Counted from the stretch's first letter, positions 9,050-19,969 are shown. The stretch: 46,904 nucleotides of DNA from Chara braunii (GCA_003427395.1 BFEA01000219.1:1823303-1870206); one strand, 5' to 3'. Numbers and translations: made by a program. The notes: generated by a model from the letters alone, not told the origin.

Positions 9050-10401
9050 CCCAGTGGTGCGAGCTTGAAGATCGACAACTCGTACATCTGCTCTTTATTT
9101 TCGAACGCATGCTACATTGCTTCTTTTATCGTTCCCACGAGGACAGGATCCAGCGACCGCTGGTTGTAAATATCCTCCCACTCCCCGAGGTCGACGATCT
9201 GAGCCGGGCTAATCTCAAACTCCCACTTTGTCCTGACGCCGTCTTTGTACTCCAGGAAGTTCCCGGCGTTCACGTCGATGGCAGGCCTTGTCGTGGAAGG
9301 TCTTGACGCAGGCTGTTTTTGTTTTGAAGCCGTACATTTGCTACTCGGGTGGTCCTCTTCCACCCCCCTTCCCTTCCGTTTCTCTCCCGTAGTCTTCGGG
9401 GTCCTGGTCTTCTGTTTCTTCGAAGAGCCTACCAAGTCCTCTTGACAATCTCCCCTCCTTTTTTGGGGAGTCCCCTGCGCTCCCTCACCGCCCACGGCCT
9501 TGTCGTCCGCGCCATGGCCCTCGGCGAGCTCCAAGTCGGACCCACACTGGACTGCCTCCTCTCCGGTATCCGCTACGACCTCTTGTCGAACCGGGGTCTG
9601 TAGCCGGACCCCAGGTATGGACAGCACGGACCGGTCTCTTTCCCTCGACGGTGAAAACGGCGAACACGGTGTCGCCTCATCTTCGCTGTTGTCAAACTGA
9701 CCTCTGGCATCCTCCCGCTGCACATGTGTAGCTTGGCCGGAACCCAGATCCCCCCCCTCCCCCGCTGCCTTGCTCGACTCACAACCGCCGCACAACTGCA
9801 AAGGCATTGACAATTCCAGGTCGGGACCGACTTCGCAAGGGACGTCGAGGGCGATGTCCTTGTCCTCCAACAAGTCGAAGAACTCTCGACCAAAAACAAA
9901 CCCGCCCTGCCGTCGGAGATCGTTGTAGAACAGGGTGTTCGCAGCACCCACTCCGAACCCCTCGAATAGACACATGTCGAGAACTGCCCCCTTGGCACCG
10001 GCGATGAGGTTCCCCTTCAAACCGTACACATTTTTCATGTAGAACCGTCGACGACTGCCTTTCGCATTCTCCCACCGCAAGACAGCCCCCAGAACCCTGC
10101 GGCGCTTGTTGGCTTCGACGAAGATCACAGGACCACACGGCTGTTGAACTGGGTTCGAAGCATCACCACAACACCAGTCGACGAACCATTTTGACCTTGC
10201 GTGGTCCGACCACGACCTCGAGGTCGTAGACGAACGTTTTGTGGAATCTTTCCCTGATCCCATCCTGGAGGTCGCTGCAAGCTCCCCCTGGCCCCTCGAC
10301 GAAGACAACTTATTTGCGGACGACAACGGAAAACAAATGAACAACCAGAGAGCGTCAAGTCGCAGACAAAATACAACACAGGCAAAAAATACGGGCGGCA
10401 A
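9050..10401 (-). CDS. N-terminal part of the ParB/Ulp1 gene, low complexity then start of ParB-like domain
   Basis: The frame has 429 codons to a TAG at 9112-9114, but continues in phase (HAFENKEQMYELSIF) to about 9050, so the TAG is probably a nonsense mutation inside the ParB-like domain. Recognisable parts: residues about 70-190 look folded (KWFVDWCCGD, VIFVEANKRRRVLGAVL, RRFYMKNVYGLKGN); 200-370 are Ser/Glu/Lys-rich with nuclear-localisation-like clusters (KKQKTRTPK, EKRKGRG); 375-429 contain EFEISPAQIVDLGEW and the ParB-like start. The beginning of the frame (VFFACVVFCLRLDALWLFIC) may be translated upstream sequence. A 24-bp palindrome copy lies just upstream at 10448-10471, but no promoter could be identified. 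Confidence 0.5.
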
Positions 10402-10447
10402 ACATTGCGCCCAACACGTTGGTCACATGACGCCGTTCCACGACCTC

Positions 10448-11811
10448 GAAGTTCGGATCCTGACGAACTTTAGACGCGAAGACCTTTAATGACCTCTTTT
10501 CTGCAACGAGATCAATCTTTAAAAAGGAACACACGTCATGCAGTCGGGGCAATAACCACATCCGTATTTTCGAAACACAGATGCCGACCACATGGGGAAT
10601 GAACGGGAGGTCATGTTTGAAGCTCGCGTTGGACGGGGCGGTGTCCTCCGCTTAGCACTCGGAACCCAGACAGGCTAGCACGCGAAGTCCGCCTGGGTCC
10701 CAACTAAAAGATGGTGCGACAGAAAGAGAGAAATAGCCAGCCCATGTAGCCAGCGTTCCAGAACCGTGCTCGAGCGAACATACTCTGCAACTGCATTTGA
10801 TCAAAACCAGAAGTCGGAGACAGACTCTCCCCGTCGCCGGACGGGTTGTGCGAACCACCGGACGGGCATATCCGAAGACAAACCAACGCACCTCCCGAAA
10901 AGTGAAGTTCGCCGAAATCCGAACTTTAGGACGATGCGACAGGCAGAGACGGCGTCAGAGACACACGGTCCGTGGACTCAACCACAACCTGGGAATGCCA
11001 CACAGACATGAGAGGCCGGTTGAGAAGGATAAGTTCGCCGAAATCCGAACTTCTTCTGATATGTGCAGCAGCCGTGACAACATTGTATGGGTCCCTGGTG
11101 GGGCAGAACGAAACGTGTGGAGCAGGGCAGGCAGGAGCTGTTGTCGCAATCCACGGGGAATCAGGAAGACCAGTGTCTGTCCAATAGATAGGTGTCACAG
11201 GAAGTTCGCCGGGATCCGAACTTCAGGACGCTGCAAGAAAGATACACAGAGAGAAACACTGGATCACATATGAGGTTGGACGCAAGTTGGGGTCCGAGCA
11301 AGGTGTTGGTGGGAGAACCCGGGGTCTCACAGCTGACCGCAGGTTTTGATGGCGGTAGTCATTGAGTCCGTCTATGCTCAAAACAGATCCAGATGCAACA
11401 AGGGGGTCCGTAAACCGCGATCTCTAACGGGTTTCAGGAAACACGAAGCTCGCGCGACCCTGCGCTCATTCGCAACTGGGATCCCTAAGAGTGCTTTTGG
11501 CATTTTGCGACTGGGATCCCTAAGAGTGCTTTTGGCATTTCGCAACGACAATGATTGACTGTTTGGCACATGTCGATGGTGGTCGGGCGACAACCGAACA
11601 CGGATAGTGTTTCTGAAGTTCGGTTGGCGGTGGTCTCAGATCGCGAACGTCGGCAGGTGGAATTGGTCGCATAACCTTTTCGAAGGCCGCGGCCTCAAGC
11701 AAGACCGTGCTCGTGGTGCCCGATGGTTCTTGCGGTCCGCCCGACGCCAGCAGTACCAAAGACAAATCAACACACAGCCCAAAACGCGAAGTTCGCCGGG
11801 ATCCGAGCTTC
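10448..11811. repeat. Scattered 24-bp palindromes in gene-poor spacer
   Basis: Copies at 10448-10471, 10904-10927, 11030-11053, 11201-11224 and 11788-11811. The first is in the GAAGTTCG...CGAACTTT orientation; the others read GAAGTTCGCC...CCGAACTTC, the opposite orientation. No gene is supported between 10402 and 12024; the open frames there are created by the repeats. Confidence 0.8.
11471..11546 (+). repeat. Two-copy tandem duplication, period 35 bp
   Basis: The segment starting GCAACTGGGATCCCTAAG at 11472 is repeated almost exactly from 11507, with a partial third start at 11541. High identity implies a recent slippage event. Confidence 0.85.
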
Positions 11812-12024
11812 GTCGGGGCGCCACATGGAAGAAGACGGCGTCATAGATAGACCTCCAACATGATTTTCGTTGGTTGTTGAACTGATCGACGATCAGGGAT
11901 TTGCACGACAAGTGCATGGTGTAGCGTCTACTCGCAACTGTTGCCTCTCACACCTCTCTCCACTGCTACACATCTAATACTATAGGCAATAAAACAGCAT
12001 CTCATACCTCTCCCTTCTTTTCCC

Positions 12025-12905
12025 TTAAGCACCAGGACCGACTACCAGTTCAGATGTGCCGACATTCGGGGTTTCCCGGGGACGACGTCGTGAACCGAAG
12101 CCATACAAAGCATTCATTGATGATCCGTACACGTGGATCTGCGGTTCGTCTACCGATGCCCTCTCCGAAAAGACGAACATGTATTTCATCCTAACAAATA
12201 CTCCCGGTCGTGCTAAGGAATTCCCTATACAGTCCCGTATATCGGACACTTTCTCCTCAACCTCACGATGCAACGAAAAGTTTTGGACCCGCCCTATTAT
12301 CACCAAATCGCGCCACCCATCTACACATTCAGGCCCGCGCGTCCACACGAATTTGGACCCCTCAATCACCACCTCGTTCCGTGATACAAGCACAACTGCA
12401 TCGACGAGTTTCCTGCTCTTGTTCGAAGCAGCGACACATAGAACTCTGGCGAAATCAGTCCCGAACACAGTCAATCGCACACAACAGTATGACACAGCTT
12501 GTGGAGAATTCCCGGAGCGGGTACTGCTCTAGGAACGACCAGTGGCGAGCGCAGTCCACCAACTCTTGTTTCTACGGGCCTCCCCAAGTTCGTGGCGACG
12601 ACCTGACGTAGTGGCACTCGAAGCGGCTGAAATGGCGGCTAATGCAGCCCAGTGCTCTGCGCATATGGTTCAGGAACTTGTGTCCGAGGACGGCGTCAGA
12701 CACCGGGATGAGGTTCCCGAACTCCAACATGTTGGCGAACTTGTACTCGCTTGCCCAAGGACATCGACTCTCCATCGTGGCCCAATTCCCATCGCACCAA
12801 CCGTCAATATGTCGTCCCATGCATGCGACGACGGTCATCTAGGGGTTCTCATCGAAGTCCTCTGCGGTCGCTCCGTGGATCGTAGTTACACCGTTAAAAT
12901 ACCGC
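12025..12905 (-). pseudogene. Dead paralogue of the 26.5-27.4 kb orphan frame
   Basis: Read on the minus strand in shifting frames, this region matches the intact protein at 26533-27444 along most of its length: IHGATAEDFDENP against RGSGGDTENDP, HIDGWCDGNW against PIDEWSDAEW, CPWASEYKFANMLEF against CPWHKDYKFVSAMEW, QELVDCARHWSFLEQYPLRE against QELLDCASYNPFLEVYLLRG, SYCCVRL against SYCCIRL, FVRMKYMFVFS against FVRMKYISVFS and SSMNALYGFGS against SSMNALYSFGS. A TAG replaces the Trp that precedes the methionine at 12838, and two frame changes lie between 12495 and 12580. Function is unknown. Its conservation with the plus-strand copy shows a dispersed, probably mobile, gene family. Confidence 0.85.
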
Positions 12906-13189
12906 ACGGATCTCACACAAGGACAAAACGGTTATGCCAAGCGAATGTGCGTCTCGAAACTCATGGTTAATGGTGTCGAGAACATCGACTCCATGATTCG
13001 TGGTGTCGAGAAGGTCGCCTCCATTACGCACCCTGCACACCACGCGCACATACCAAACGAGACACACGGGCACGAAGACACTCGTAAACACGTCGTGTTT
13101 CGCGATCTGCGATCTATGGCATTAGACGGAGCGCACGCTCGAAGATCTGAATTCGGGTGGTCGACTTCGTTGGTGTTCACTTTTGTCGG

Positions 13190-14290
13190 CCAGTAGGCCA
13201 GCCGCAAACATGTCCCACGAGAGGCGGGAACCTCATGTCCGCCGTGATCCGAACTTGGCGAGACTGCGCGGGAGAGACAAAGGTGTCTCTCAAACTCGCC
13301 GTCCCAAACTTTCTTGAAGTTCGGATCTCGGCGGACTTCACATTTATACGAATCCAAAGTTGTGGCAATCCACTGGGCGCTAGAAACTCCACAGTCAGAA
13401 CCCACACCACCCGAAAATTGAAGTACGCCTGGGTCCGAACTTGACGACCGCACGAGGAACTGTGCACGAGAAGTTCGGATCCCAGCGGACTTCGCATTTT
13501 ATCGAATCTGAAGTCCGCCCGGATTCGAAATTGACGACTGTCCGAGGAACTGTGCACGACAGGTTCGGATCCACGGCCCAGCAAGGGGGCCGGAAACATG
13601 AATTGCGAAAGGAGGAAATCTCAAGTTCGCCGGGATTCGAACTTGGCGAAATCACGCGGCAGAGACACTGTCGGCGAAGTCGACGATGGGACGAAGAACC
13701 GTGCACGAGAAGTACGGGCTGTGGTTGCGGGCAGTCAGAACTCGGCGAACTCGGCAATTGACCGAGTAGCCGTTCGCGAGAAGTTCGGATCCCAACGGAC
13801 TTCAAGTGTTTACGAATCCGAGGTTGTGGCAATCCCCCAGGCGCCAGCAAGTCCACATTCTGAACCCAAACAATGCGAAAAGCGAAGTTCGTCAGGGTCC
13901 GAACTTGACGTATGTGCGAGGAACCGTGCAGGAGAAGTCCGGATCCCAGGGGACTTCGCATTTTCACCAAACCAAAGTTCACCGAGGTCCGAACTTGACG
14001 ATTGTACCAGGAACCTTGCAAGCGGGGTTCGGATCTATAGCCCAGCAGGCGGGCCGCAAACATATCTTCCGAAAAGCGGGAACATGAAGTTTGTCGGGAT
14101 CCGACCTTGGCGAAATTGCGTGGGAGAGACACACTTGTCTGCCAAACTCGCCGTCCAACAATTTCTTGAAGTTCGGATCCCGGCGGACTTCCAATTCATA
14201 CACATCCTCGACTGTGGTTGTGGGGCGGGGTTGCGGAACGTGTTCGAACAGGTGCACAAGCTCGCCGGAATGCGAACTTCTTCCGGTGTT
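13190..14290. repeat. Diverged tandem array carrying about 15 palindromes
   Basis: Three unequal units begin near 13190, 13566 and 14036, sharing a GGCCCAGCA(G)GCGGGCCGCAAAC-like start, a palindrome, AACTTGGCGA(A/G)A...GCG(T/G)GAGAGACA and a second palindrome. 24-bp copies lie at 13234, 13316, 13420, 13470, 13510, 13559 (partial), 13622, 13780, 13884, 13934, 13974, 14027 (partial), 14086, 14168 and 14257. The two orientations are interspersed and often alternate. Open frames crossing the array are repeat-derived and I do not call them genes. Confidence 0.8.
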
Positions 14291-14635
14291 TGATTGCGCG
14301 ATCAGGTCAGTTTGATTGCGCCATCGGTTCGCCAAAGTTCGACGTCCGACGAGGTTCGACGCCTGCCGAGGTTTGATGTGAAGCCAGGTTCCATGCCCAA
14401 CATGGTTCGATGTTATACAAGGTTCGATGAGCAACAACATTGTGTGATCCGTTCGCGGGCACATGATCAATTGCCTTCTGCGATCCTTTCGCGGGCACAT
14501 GATCAATTGCCTTGTGGATTCTCTGCTAAGAACGGATTTGTCGCAGATCGGTCGCTCGATGCCGCTGCTTCCAACATTTGGAGATTGATGATCTGGTCGG
14601 CGAGCGACCGGTCTATCGAACTTATTGATAGTCTT

Positions 14636-14803
14636 CGACAGAACACTCGATTGGTCAGGAGATCAACCAGGATCAACTGTTTGATCGGGTGCTCGGTTGG
14701 CGGTTGGTGTGCTGGTTGATCAACCAGCCCAGCAACCGCCAACAGAGCACCCGATCAAACAGTTGATCATGGTAGATCTCCTGACCAATCGACTGTTCGC
14801 TCG
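14636..14803. repeat. Near-perfect 168-bp palindrome
   Basis: Two arms of about 84 bp meet at 14719/14720 (centre GCTGGTTGATCAACCAGC) with no real loop. Arm identity is about 90 percent by eye over GGAGATC(A/T)ACCA, TGATCAACTGTTTGATCGGG and CGATTGGTCAGG. To the left, the sequence GGCGAGCGACCGG at about 14599 matches the right flank again after an extra ~36 bp, so the original palindrome may have been longer. Confidence 0.85.
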
Positions 14804-14809
14804 CCGACG

Positions 14810-14940
14810 GGTTGATCACGCACACGCACACGCAGACGCACAGACGCACGCACACGCACAGCGCCTGCAGGAACACATAACAGGTCATGGTGGTAAAACA
14901 GCACTCGCACGCACACACACACACACACAAACACGCACAT
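14810..14940 (+). repeat. CA-rich microsatellite
   Basis: Runs of (CACACG)n and (CA)n, including eight to nine uninterrupted CA units near 14911-14930. Confidence 0.9.
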
Positions 14941-15044
14941 CGCCGCGGTTTTGATGTTGCCATTGAGACAAGCGAAACACACACGCGGTGACAACGTCGG
15001 GATAGCACACACGATCAATCGACCGATCGCGAGTAATCTGTTAG

Positions 15045-15500
15045 CGTTTCGCGATTGGTCGGATGAATGCGTTTGCGATCCCGATGTTGTCTCCTCGTGC
15101 ACTGATTAATCATCCATTAGGCGGATCAGGGGCGATATTGTTGCGACAACAAACATCATCAATCACCCGATCGCGAGTGGTCGGCTTATGTTTCGTGATG
15201 GGTCGGTTCATCGCGTGTATGTTCTAGACATTGTCACCACGTGTTCGAGCGGAGCTTTCTCTGTTGATCGGTTGAATGCAGCAGAAGCTCGCACACTCTC
15301 ACGCACACACAAAAAAGAAAAACACACACGCGGTGATAACGTCGGCACGCCAGACCTGATCATGTTTCGCGATTGGTCGACGGATGCGTTCGCTGTGTCG
15401 ACATTGCCACCGCGTGTTTTGATCGATCATCCATTGGGCAGATCGGAGGATATGACATTGGGACAGCACAAAGGATCATATCAAGTGTGGTCAGTGCTCA
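15045..15500 (+). repeat. Diverged tandem repeat, period about 320 bp
   Basis: TTTCGCGATTGGTCG(G/A) followed by GATGCGTT, then ATCATCCATT(A/G)GGC, occurs at 15046-15125 and again at 15366-15440, with shared sequence between. No gene is supported between 14291 and 16250. Confidence 0.6.
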
Positions 15501-15739
15501 AGATGTGATTGTTTTTCGTGATTGGCCACCGCGTGTTCGATACGACCTTTCATGATTTGCGAGTCGAGCAGCTCAGGAGCACACCGGAATACAGTTCTGC
15601 GTGAAAACCTGCGCAATCGTTGGGTATTTTGCACCTCTCAACCCCGATTGCAGCAGAAGCAGAGTGGAAGTGCAAAACATGTCAATCATCCCAGACCACA
15701 CACCTTCGCGCGCATCTCCGCGGGTTCAATGTGCTCAAT

Positions 15740-16100
15740 CACACATACACCCGCAAAAATATGCACAGACAGGCACACGCATCCACACACACACACGCGC
15801 CCGCACACGCCGCCCACACACACACACGCCCCTCAGATCCTGACACGCGCACGATCCTACCTCGCGCATGTGACATACACGTCATACAACCACACACACA
15901 ATAAAGCACGCACTCGAATACGCACACACAAAAATAGTCACACAGACACACACGCGCACGCACAAACACACACTAGCACACAAACACACACACACACACA
16001 TCCACCCGCACACACGCAAACACGAACTCTTTCAATCTCTGCGAGCATATCATCAAAAAACCCACCCGCATGCGCACACAAACACACACACGTCACGACT
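15740..16100 (+). repeat. CA-rich microsatellite block
   Basis: Long stretches of CACA, CACACG and CGCACA repeats with short unique interruptions. Open frames here are His/Thr-rich translations of the repeat on one strand and Cys/Val-rich on the other. Confidence 0.9.
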
Positions 16101-16739
16101 GCGGGCGCACTCACCGTGTGATACTGTCGAGTGGAGATTTGCGCGATCCCCGCCATCAATTGAGATAGCACTCTGTCGACCTTTTGGCTTGTGCTTTTTG
16201 TTCGCGAGTGTGCTGAGTGGAGTGCTTTGTGTTTGCGAGGGTAGTGCGTAAAGTGGTAGGCGCAGGAAATGTCGACACGAGACATTGAATATGACGTGGA
16301 TAGCGACTTCGAAGGTGGAGGTAGATGCGAGGGCATGCGGGGTGCGTCAGTGCCAGGAAACGAGCGCGGTGAGGAATGGTTGTCCCTACTCTTTGCCAGC
16401 TATGGCGCTCCGGCTGTGCGGAGTGGTGTTGTTGACGACAGTGGCGGTGCGAGGCTTCCGTCGGGCAGCATCTCCCCAGCAAAAACGCAGAACGCATCGT
16501 TAATGCCCAGGGCGCCACTCGTACTTGTAGGCGCGCGGGACTCGAGGCCCCCTCGGGCCTTCCGTTTCGGAATTTTGCGCAGGGTCCGTACGCCACCACA
16601 CGACTGTTCGATCGCCGCATCGAACGGTAGCTGCGCGTCGAAATTTCCCCGACGGGGACCTGGTGAGCGCGACATGACAAAAAAGTACCTGTGAGTTAGC
16701 CCTTCCCGGGCGTCATTAAAAAATAGAGCCCTTGTTCCT

Positions 16740-17075
16740 GGCCACTCGCGCTCGTGTCGTCGGGTTCGCGGGCCCCGCTCGAGGGGGTCTTAGGTAGCGC
16801 GGGGGGGCAGCTTGTATTTTCCAGTCCGCTGGTGNNNNNNNNNNNNNNNNNNNNNNNNNNNNNNNNNNNNNNNNNNNNNNNNNNNNNNNNNNNNNNNNNN
16901 NNNNNNNNNNNNNNNNNNNNNNNNNNNNNNNNNNNNNNNNNNNNNNNNNNNNNNNNNNNNNNNNNNNNNNNNNNNNNNNNNNNNNNNNNNNNNNNNNNNN
17001 NNNNTCGCGTCCCCTGCCTGGCGATCGGGGTCTGAGGCCGCGCGGGGGGACACAGGCGGGTCTTTCCATGGGGTG
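16740..17075. repeat. GC-rich repeat flanking an assembly gap
   Basis: Positions 16835-17004 are N. Sequence on the left (GCGGGCCCCGCTCGAGGGGG and GTCTTAGGTAGCGCG) resembles that on the right (GCGATCGGGGTCTGAGGCCG and CGCGGGGGGAC), suggesting a GC-rich minisatellite that could not be assembled. The open frames on either side are Arg/Pro/Ala-rich and unsupported. Confidence 0.5.
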
Positions 17076-17538
17076 CGATGACAGTTTGGGGCTCCGCTGC
17101 CTGGGGTCCGGTGTAGCGCATTCGCATTTCCAGCCGTGACGAGCGCATTCGCGCGCGACGTCCCTTCGGCGACCTCCTCCATCGCCTTTGCTGCTCCGCT
17201 GTTGCGCCACGTGTCTGCGGGCGTCCCTCTCGTCGCCAACTCTTTCCCGTCCTTCTGCCCGCTACCGGGGTCCAGTTGTCGGCGCTTCGACATTCCTTCT
17301 TTGCGTTCTGCGTTAGCAAGTGGCCGTCGTGGTCTGCGCTCAGCCCTTGTCGAATAGTCGCGCCATCGTGCACGCTTCGCCATCGTCGAAGAACTGCGCT
17401 ACGTCTAGGAATTGTGCCCCGTCAGAGAGCTGCACCATCGTGTGCGTTGTGCCCTCGTTAAGGTAAAGTTGTTTTCTGCCTGCCCGCGTGTCAGTCGTCG
17501 CACATGCTTGCTAGCACATGGGAGCAGCCGCTTCTCGC

Positions 17539-17663
17539 CACGTGTTGCAAAATGCGGGGACAGCGGGAACGGATGTCGATGACATTGGGGCACATGGTTT
17601 CTGTATGCCCTTTTGCTTCCCACTCGTTCGTTCCTCGCGAGCGGCCCAATGACTCTTGCTTAC

Positions 17664-17712
<49 letters not shown>

Positions 17713-17713
17713 G

Positions 17714-17757
<44 letters not shown>

Positions 17758-18340
17758 GTCATCATCATCATCATCATCATCGTCATCATCATCATCATCA
17801 TCGTCATCATCCTCATCGTCAACGTCATCGTCATCATCCTCATCGTCAACGTCATCGTCATCATCATCATCATCATCGTTGTCATCATCATCAACACCAT
17901 CATGATCATCACGATCATCATCATCCTAATCATCATCAACAATATCATCAACATCATCATCATCATCATCATTGACATCGTCGTAGTCATCAACATCGCC
18001 ACCGTCGTAGTCATCAACATCATCATCATCGACATCGTCGTAGTCATCATCATCATCATCATCTGCATCATCTGCATCGCAATCAGCATCATCATCATCT
18101 TCATCAACACCCCGATGATCATCATATCGTTGCACGTGTCGTAAGTGGCGGGGACGGAGGGAACGGATGACGAAGACATTGGGGCACACGGTTATTGTGT
18201 TCCCTTCTGGTTCCCTCTCGCTCGTTCCACGCGATCGCCCCCATGATTCCTGCTTGGGTCGGCGATGTGCCAGATGGTTTCTGTATTTCCTTCTCTTCTC
18301 ACTCCTTTGTTCCTCGCGACAGGCCTCATGATTCTTGCTT
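17539..18340 (+). repeat. Direct repeats interrupted by a large ATC microsatellite
   Basis: A segment of about 120 bp (CGGGAACGGATGTCGATGAC, then ATTGGGGCACATGGTTTCTG and TTCCTCGCGAGCGG) at 17539-17663 recurs in diverged form at 18135-18250 and partly again at 18262-18335. Between the first two copies lies an ATC/ATCATCGTC microsatellite (about 17664-18116, ~450 bp). The poly-His, poly-Ile, poly-Ser, poly-Met and poly-Asp frames are translations of it, not genes. Confidence 0.85.
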
Positions 18341-18363
18341 CGCTTGGCATTGAAGACGAGCCA

Positions 18364-18434
18364 ACTGAACATTGCAAAAATACTCCCACGTGGTTGCCAT
18401 ACTGAACATTGCAAAACACTCCCGCGTGGTTGAG
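18364..18434 (+). repeat. Two-copy tandem duplication, period about 37 bp
   Basis: ACTGAACATTGCAAAA followed by ACTCCC(A/G)CGTGGTTG occurs at 18364-18396 and 18401-18432. Confidence 0.85.
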
Positions 18435-18523
18435 GCAAACACGAAATCGCCTTTTTCCAGCAGAACACGAGATCCCGTCGACAAACGTTCTTTGCACGTT
18501 TGGTTTTCTCATCAAATAGTTCA

Positions 18524-18597
18524 GAGGTTGTTTAACACAAAGGAGATATATTGGACTGCAAATCCATGACTGATGGTTCGAATCCCTCGCAGGACAG
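18524..18597 (+). tRNA. tRNA-Cys(GCA)-like fragment, probably a pseudo-tRNA
   Basis: The stretch TTGGACTGCAAATCCAT gives an anticodon arm with GCA at 18558-18560; a four-base variable loop follows, then a T arm with GGTTCGAAT and stem GATGG/CCCTC (four of five pairs). The D-arm region (AACACAAAGGAGATAT) resembles plant mitochondrial tRNA-Cys more than plastid or nuclear forms. The acceptor ends (GAGGTTG or AGGTTGT against GCAGGAC) do not pair, so I read it as a decayed, perhaps organelle-derived, copy rather than a working gene. Confidence 0.4.
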
Positions 18598-19154
18598 ACA
18601 GTGGTCGCGGCAGGTGTGTTGAACGACCAGCGGGCGCCACATGGGCTGCGCGCGACCAGGGTTGGTATTAAGCATCGCGCGGTGGCCACCGTGCGAAGGA
18701 TGTCCACCATCCACGTGGCGTGCAATGAGAGGGATGGTGTTCATCAACAGGTGGGGGTCGTCGTTCTGTTTTCATGTTCTCGCCACAACACTTGTGCCCT
18801 TCCCGGAGAGACTATGGAGTCAATCCCGGGAGAGCTGGTGTCGTCTCCATCCTGCGCACATAACGTGCACATTATCCACCATAGAGGCCACGGATGTTGA
18901 GCGCGCGTGTCTGGCGCAGGTCATGAGGGACGCGACAGCACATTGCGTACAACAAATGTCAGTGTTGTGCGCCCAACATCCGCGGGATCCAGGACGAAGA
19001 ATGCACACGTTGCGTGCGCACGATGGAGAACGACAACACTGCTCGCTACAATGACAATGCCGTTTCTTCGGCGTGAGCGCCGCATGTTTCGTGACGAGAA
19101 CCTCAACACGAAAAAATGACCTCGTTCAATAACGAACAACCCGGCCGCCTCCGG

Positions 19155-19540
19155 GACACGTCTTAGTCGTCGGGCAACGGGGGGTCGCCATTGTGACTGC
19201 AGGCGCGAAACCAACAACCGCCAAACATAAAAAGGCGAATCGCGTGTCGTTGCCTGGCGAGATGGGAAGTTCGGATACCGGCGAACTACAACAATCATGC
19301 GCAGTGCTCTCACGGAAGTGGCATTGTGTTTCCGTCGCGTGGTCGTTGGGAGAGCACACGCCTCTGAGAAAACAGCGCATGATTGATGTAATTTGCCGGC
19401 ATCCAAAGTTCCATTTTCGCCAGGTTTTCACACGCGACTCAACGTTTTTTTTTTGTGGTTGCTTGTTTCGTGTTCGCATTCACAATGTCGTTCCCGGGTG
19501 CCCTGATGACTAGCTTTTGCGAGAAATTTTCCAGCTTTAG
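19155..19540. repeat. Diverged fold-back (long inverted repeat) with a 24-bp palindrome in the arm
   Basis: Arms of roughly 150 bp pair around a centre near 19340. Matching blocks include AATCGCGTGTCGTTGCCTGG (left) against the complement of CCAGGTTTTCACACGCGACT (right), TCAATCATGCGC-type sequences on both sides, and ATTGTGA(C/A)TGC. The left arm holds a palindrome copy at 19266-19289 and the right arm a degenerate counterpart (GCCGGCATCCAAAGTTCC). It could be a MITE relic or a source of hairpin RNA. No protein gene is supported here. Confidence 0.6.
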
Positions 19541-19600
19541 GGCATGGGGTCGATAGTTCAGAACGCCCTGCCAGTTGTCATCACGTGAGGGCGACAACAC

Positions 19601-19931
19601 GAAGTTCGGATCCCGGCGGACTTGTGATCTGAAGCATGCGAAGTCGTCAGCTGCTTGCATGGTCATTGTTGTTTCGACCGCATCGCTGAAATCACATGCT
19701 TACGGTTTGCATGGATCTTTACGGAGTCCTGGGTACATAACTGTTCTTTGGGTGACGTTCCCGCAAAAAAACAGTCCTGTCACTGGGACCCCAACGAAAA
19801 CAAAGTGTGTCATGCTCTCGGTCGACACGCAGCAACAGATGTGAAGTTCGGATCCGGGCGGACTTCGTGGTCGGCACCCGTTCGTGGTCCCTCAGTGGAA
19901 CCGAGAGCAAGTTCGGATCTTGTGGAATTTC
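19601..19931 (+). repeat. Three further 24-bp palindromes
   Basis: Copies at 19601-19624, 19843-19866 and 19909-19931 (degenerate right arm), all in the GAAGTTCG-first orientation. Confidence 0.8.
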
Positions 19932-19969
19932 ATTGACCACCATGAACCTGCCTGTGGAACTTGCCATTG

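Noticed and set aside
13190-14290. CRISPR-like array of short palindromic repeats
   Set aside because: Repeats are imperfect, in both orientations and irregularly spaced (about 37 to 135 bp), the intervening DNA is itself repeated, no cas genes exist and the genome is eukaryotic.
16696-17383. Long frames across the first N gap
   Set aside because: A third of the length is N and the rest is Arg/Pro/Ala-rich repeat translation.
17604-18179. Long poly-His, poly-Ser, poly-Ile and poly-Met/Asp open frames
   Set aside because: They are six-frame translations of the ATC microsatellite with no other coding signal.
18524-18597. Functional nuclear tRNA-Cys gene
   Set aside because: Acceptor strands do not pair and the D arm is poor, so only a tRNA-like fragment is supported.
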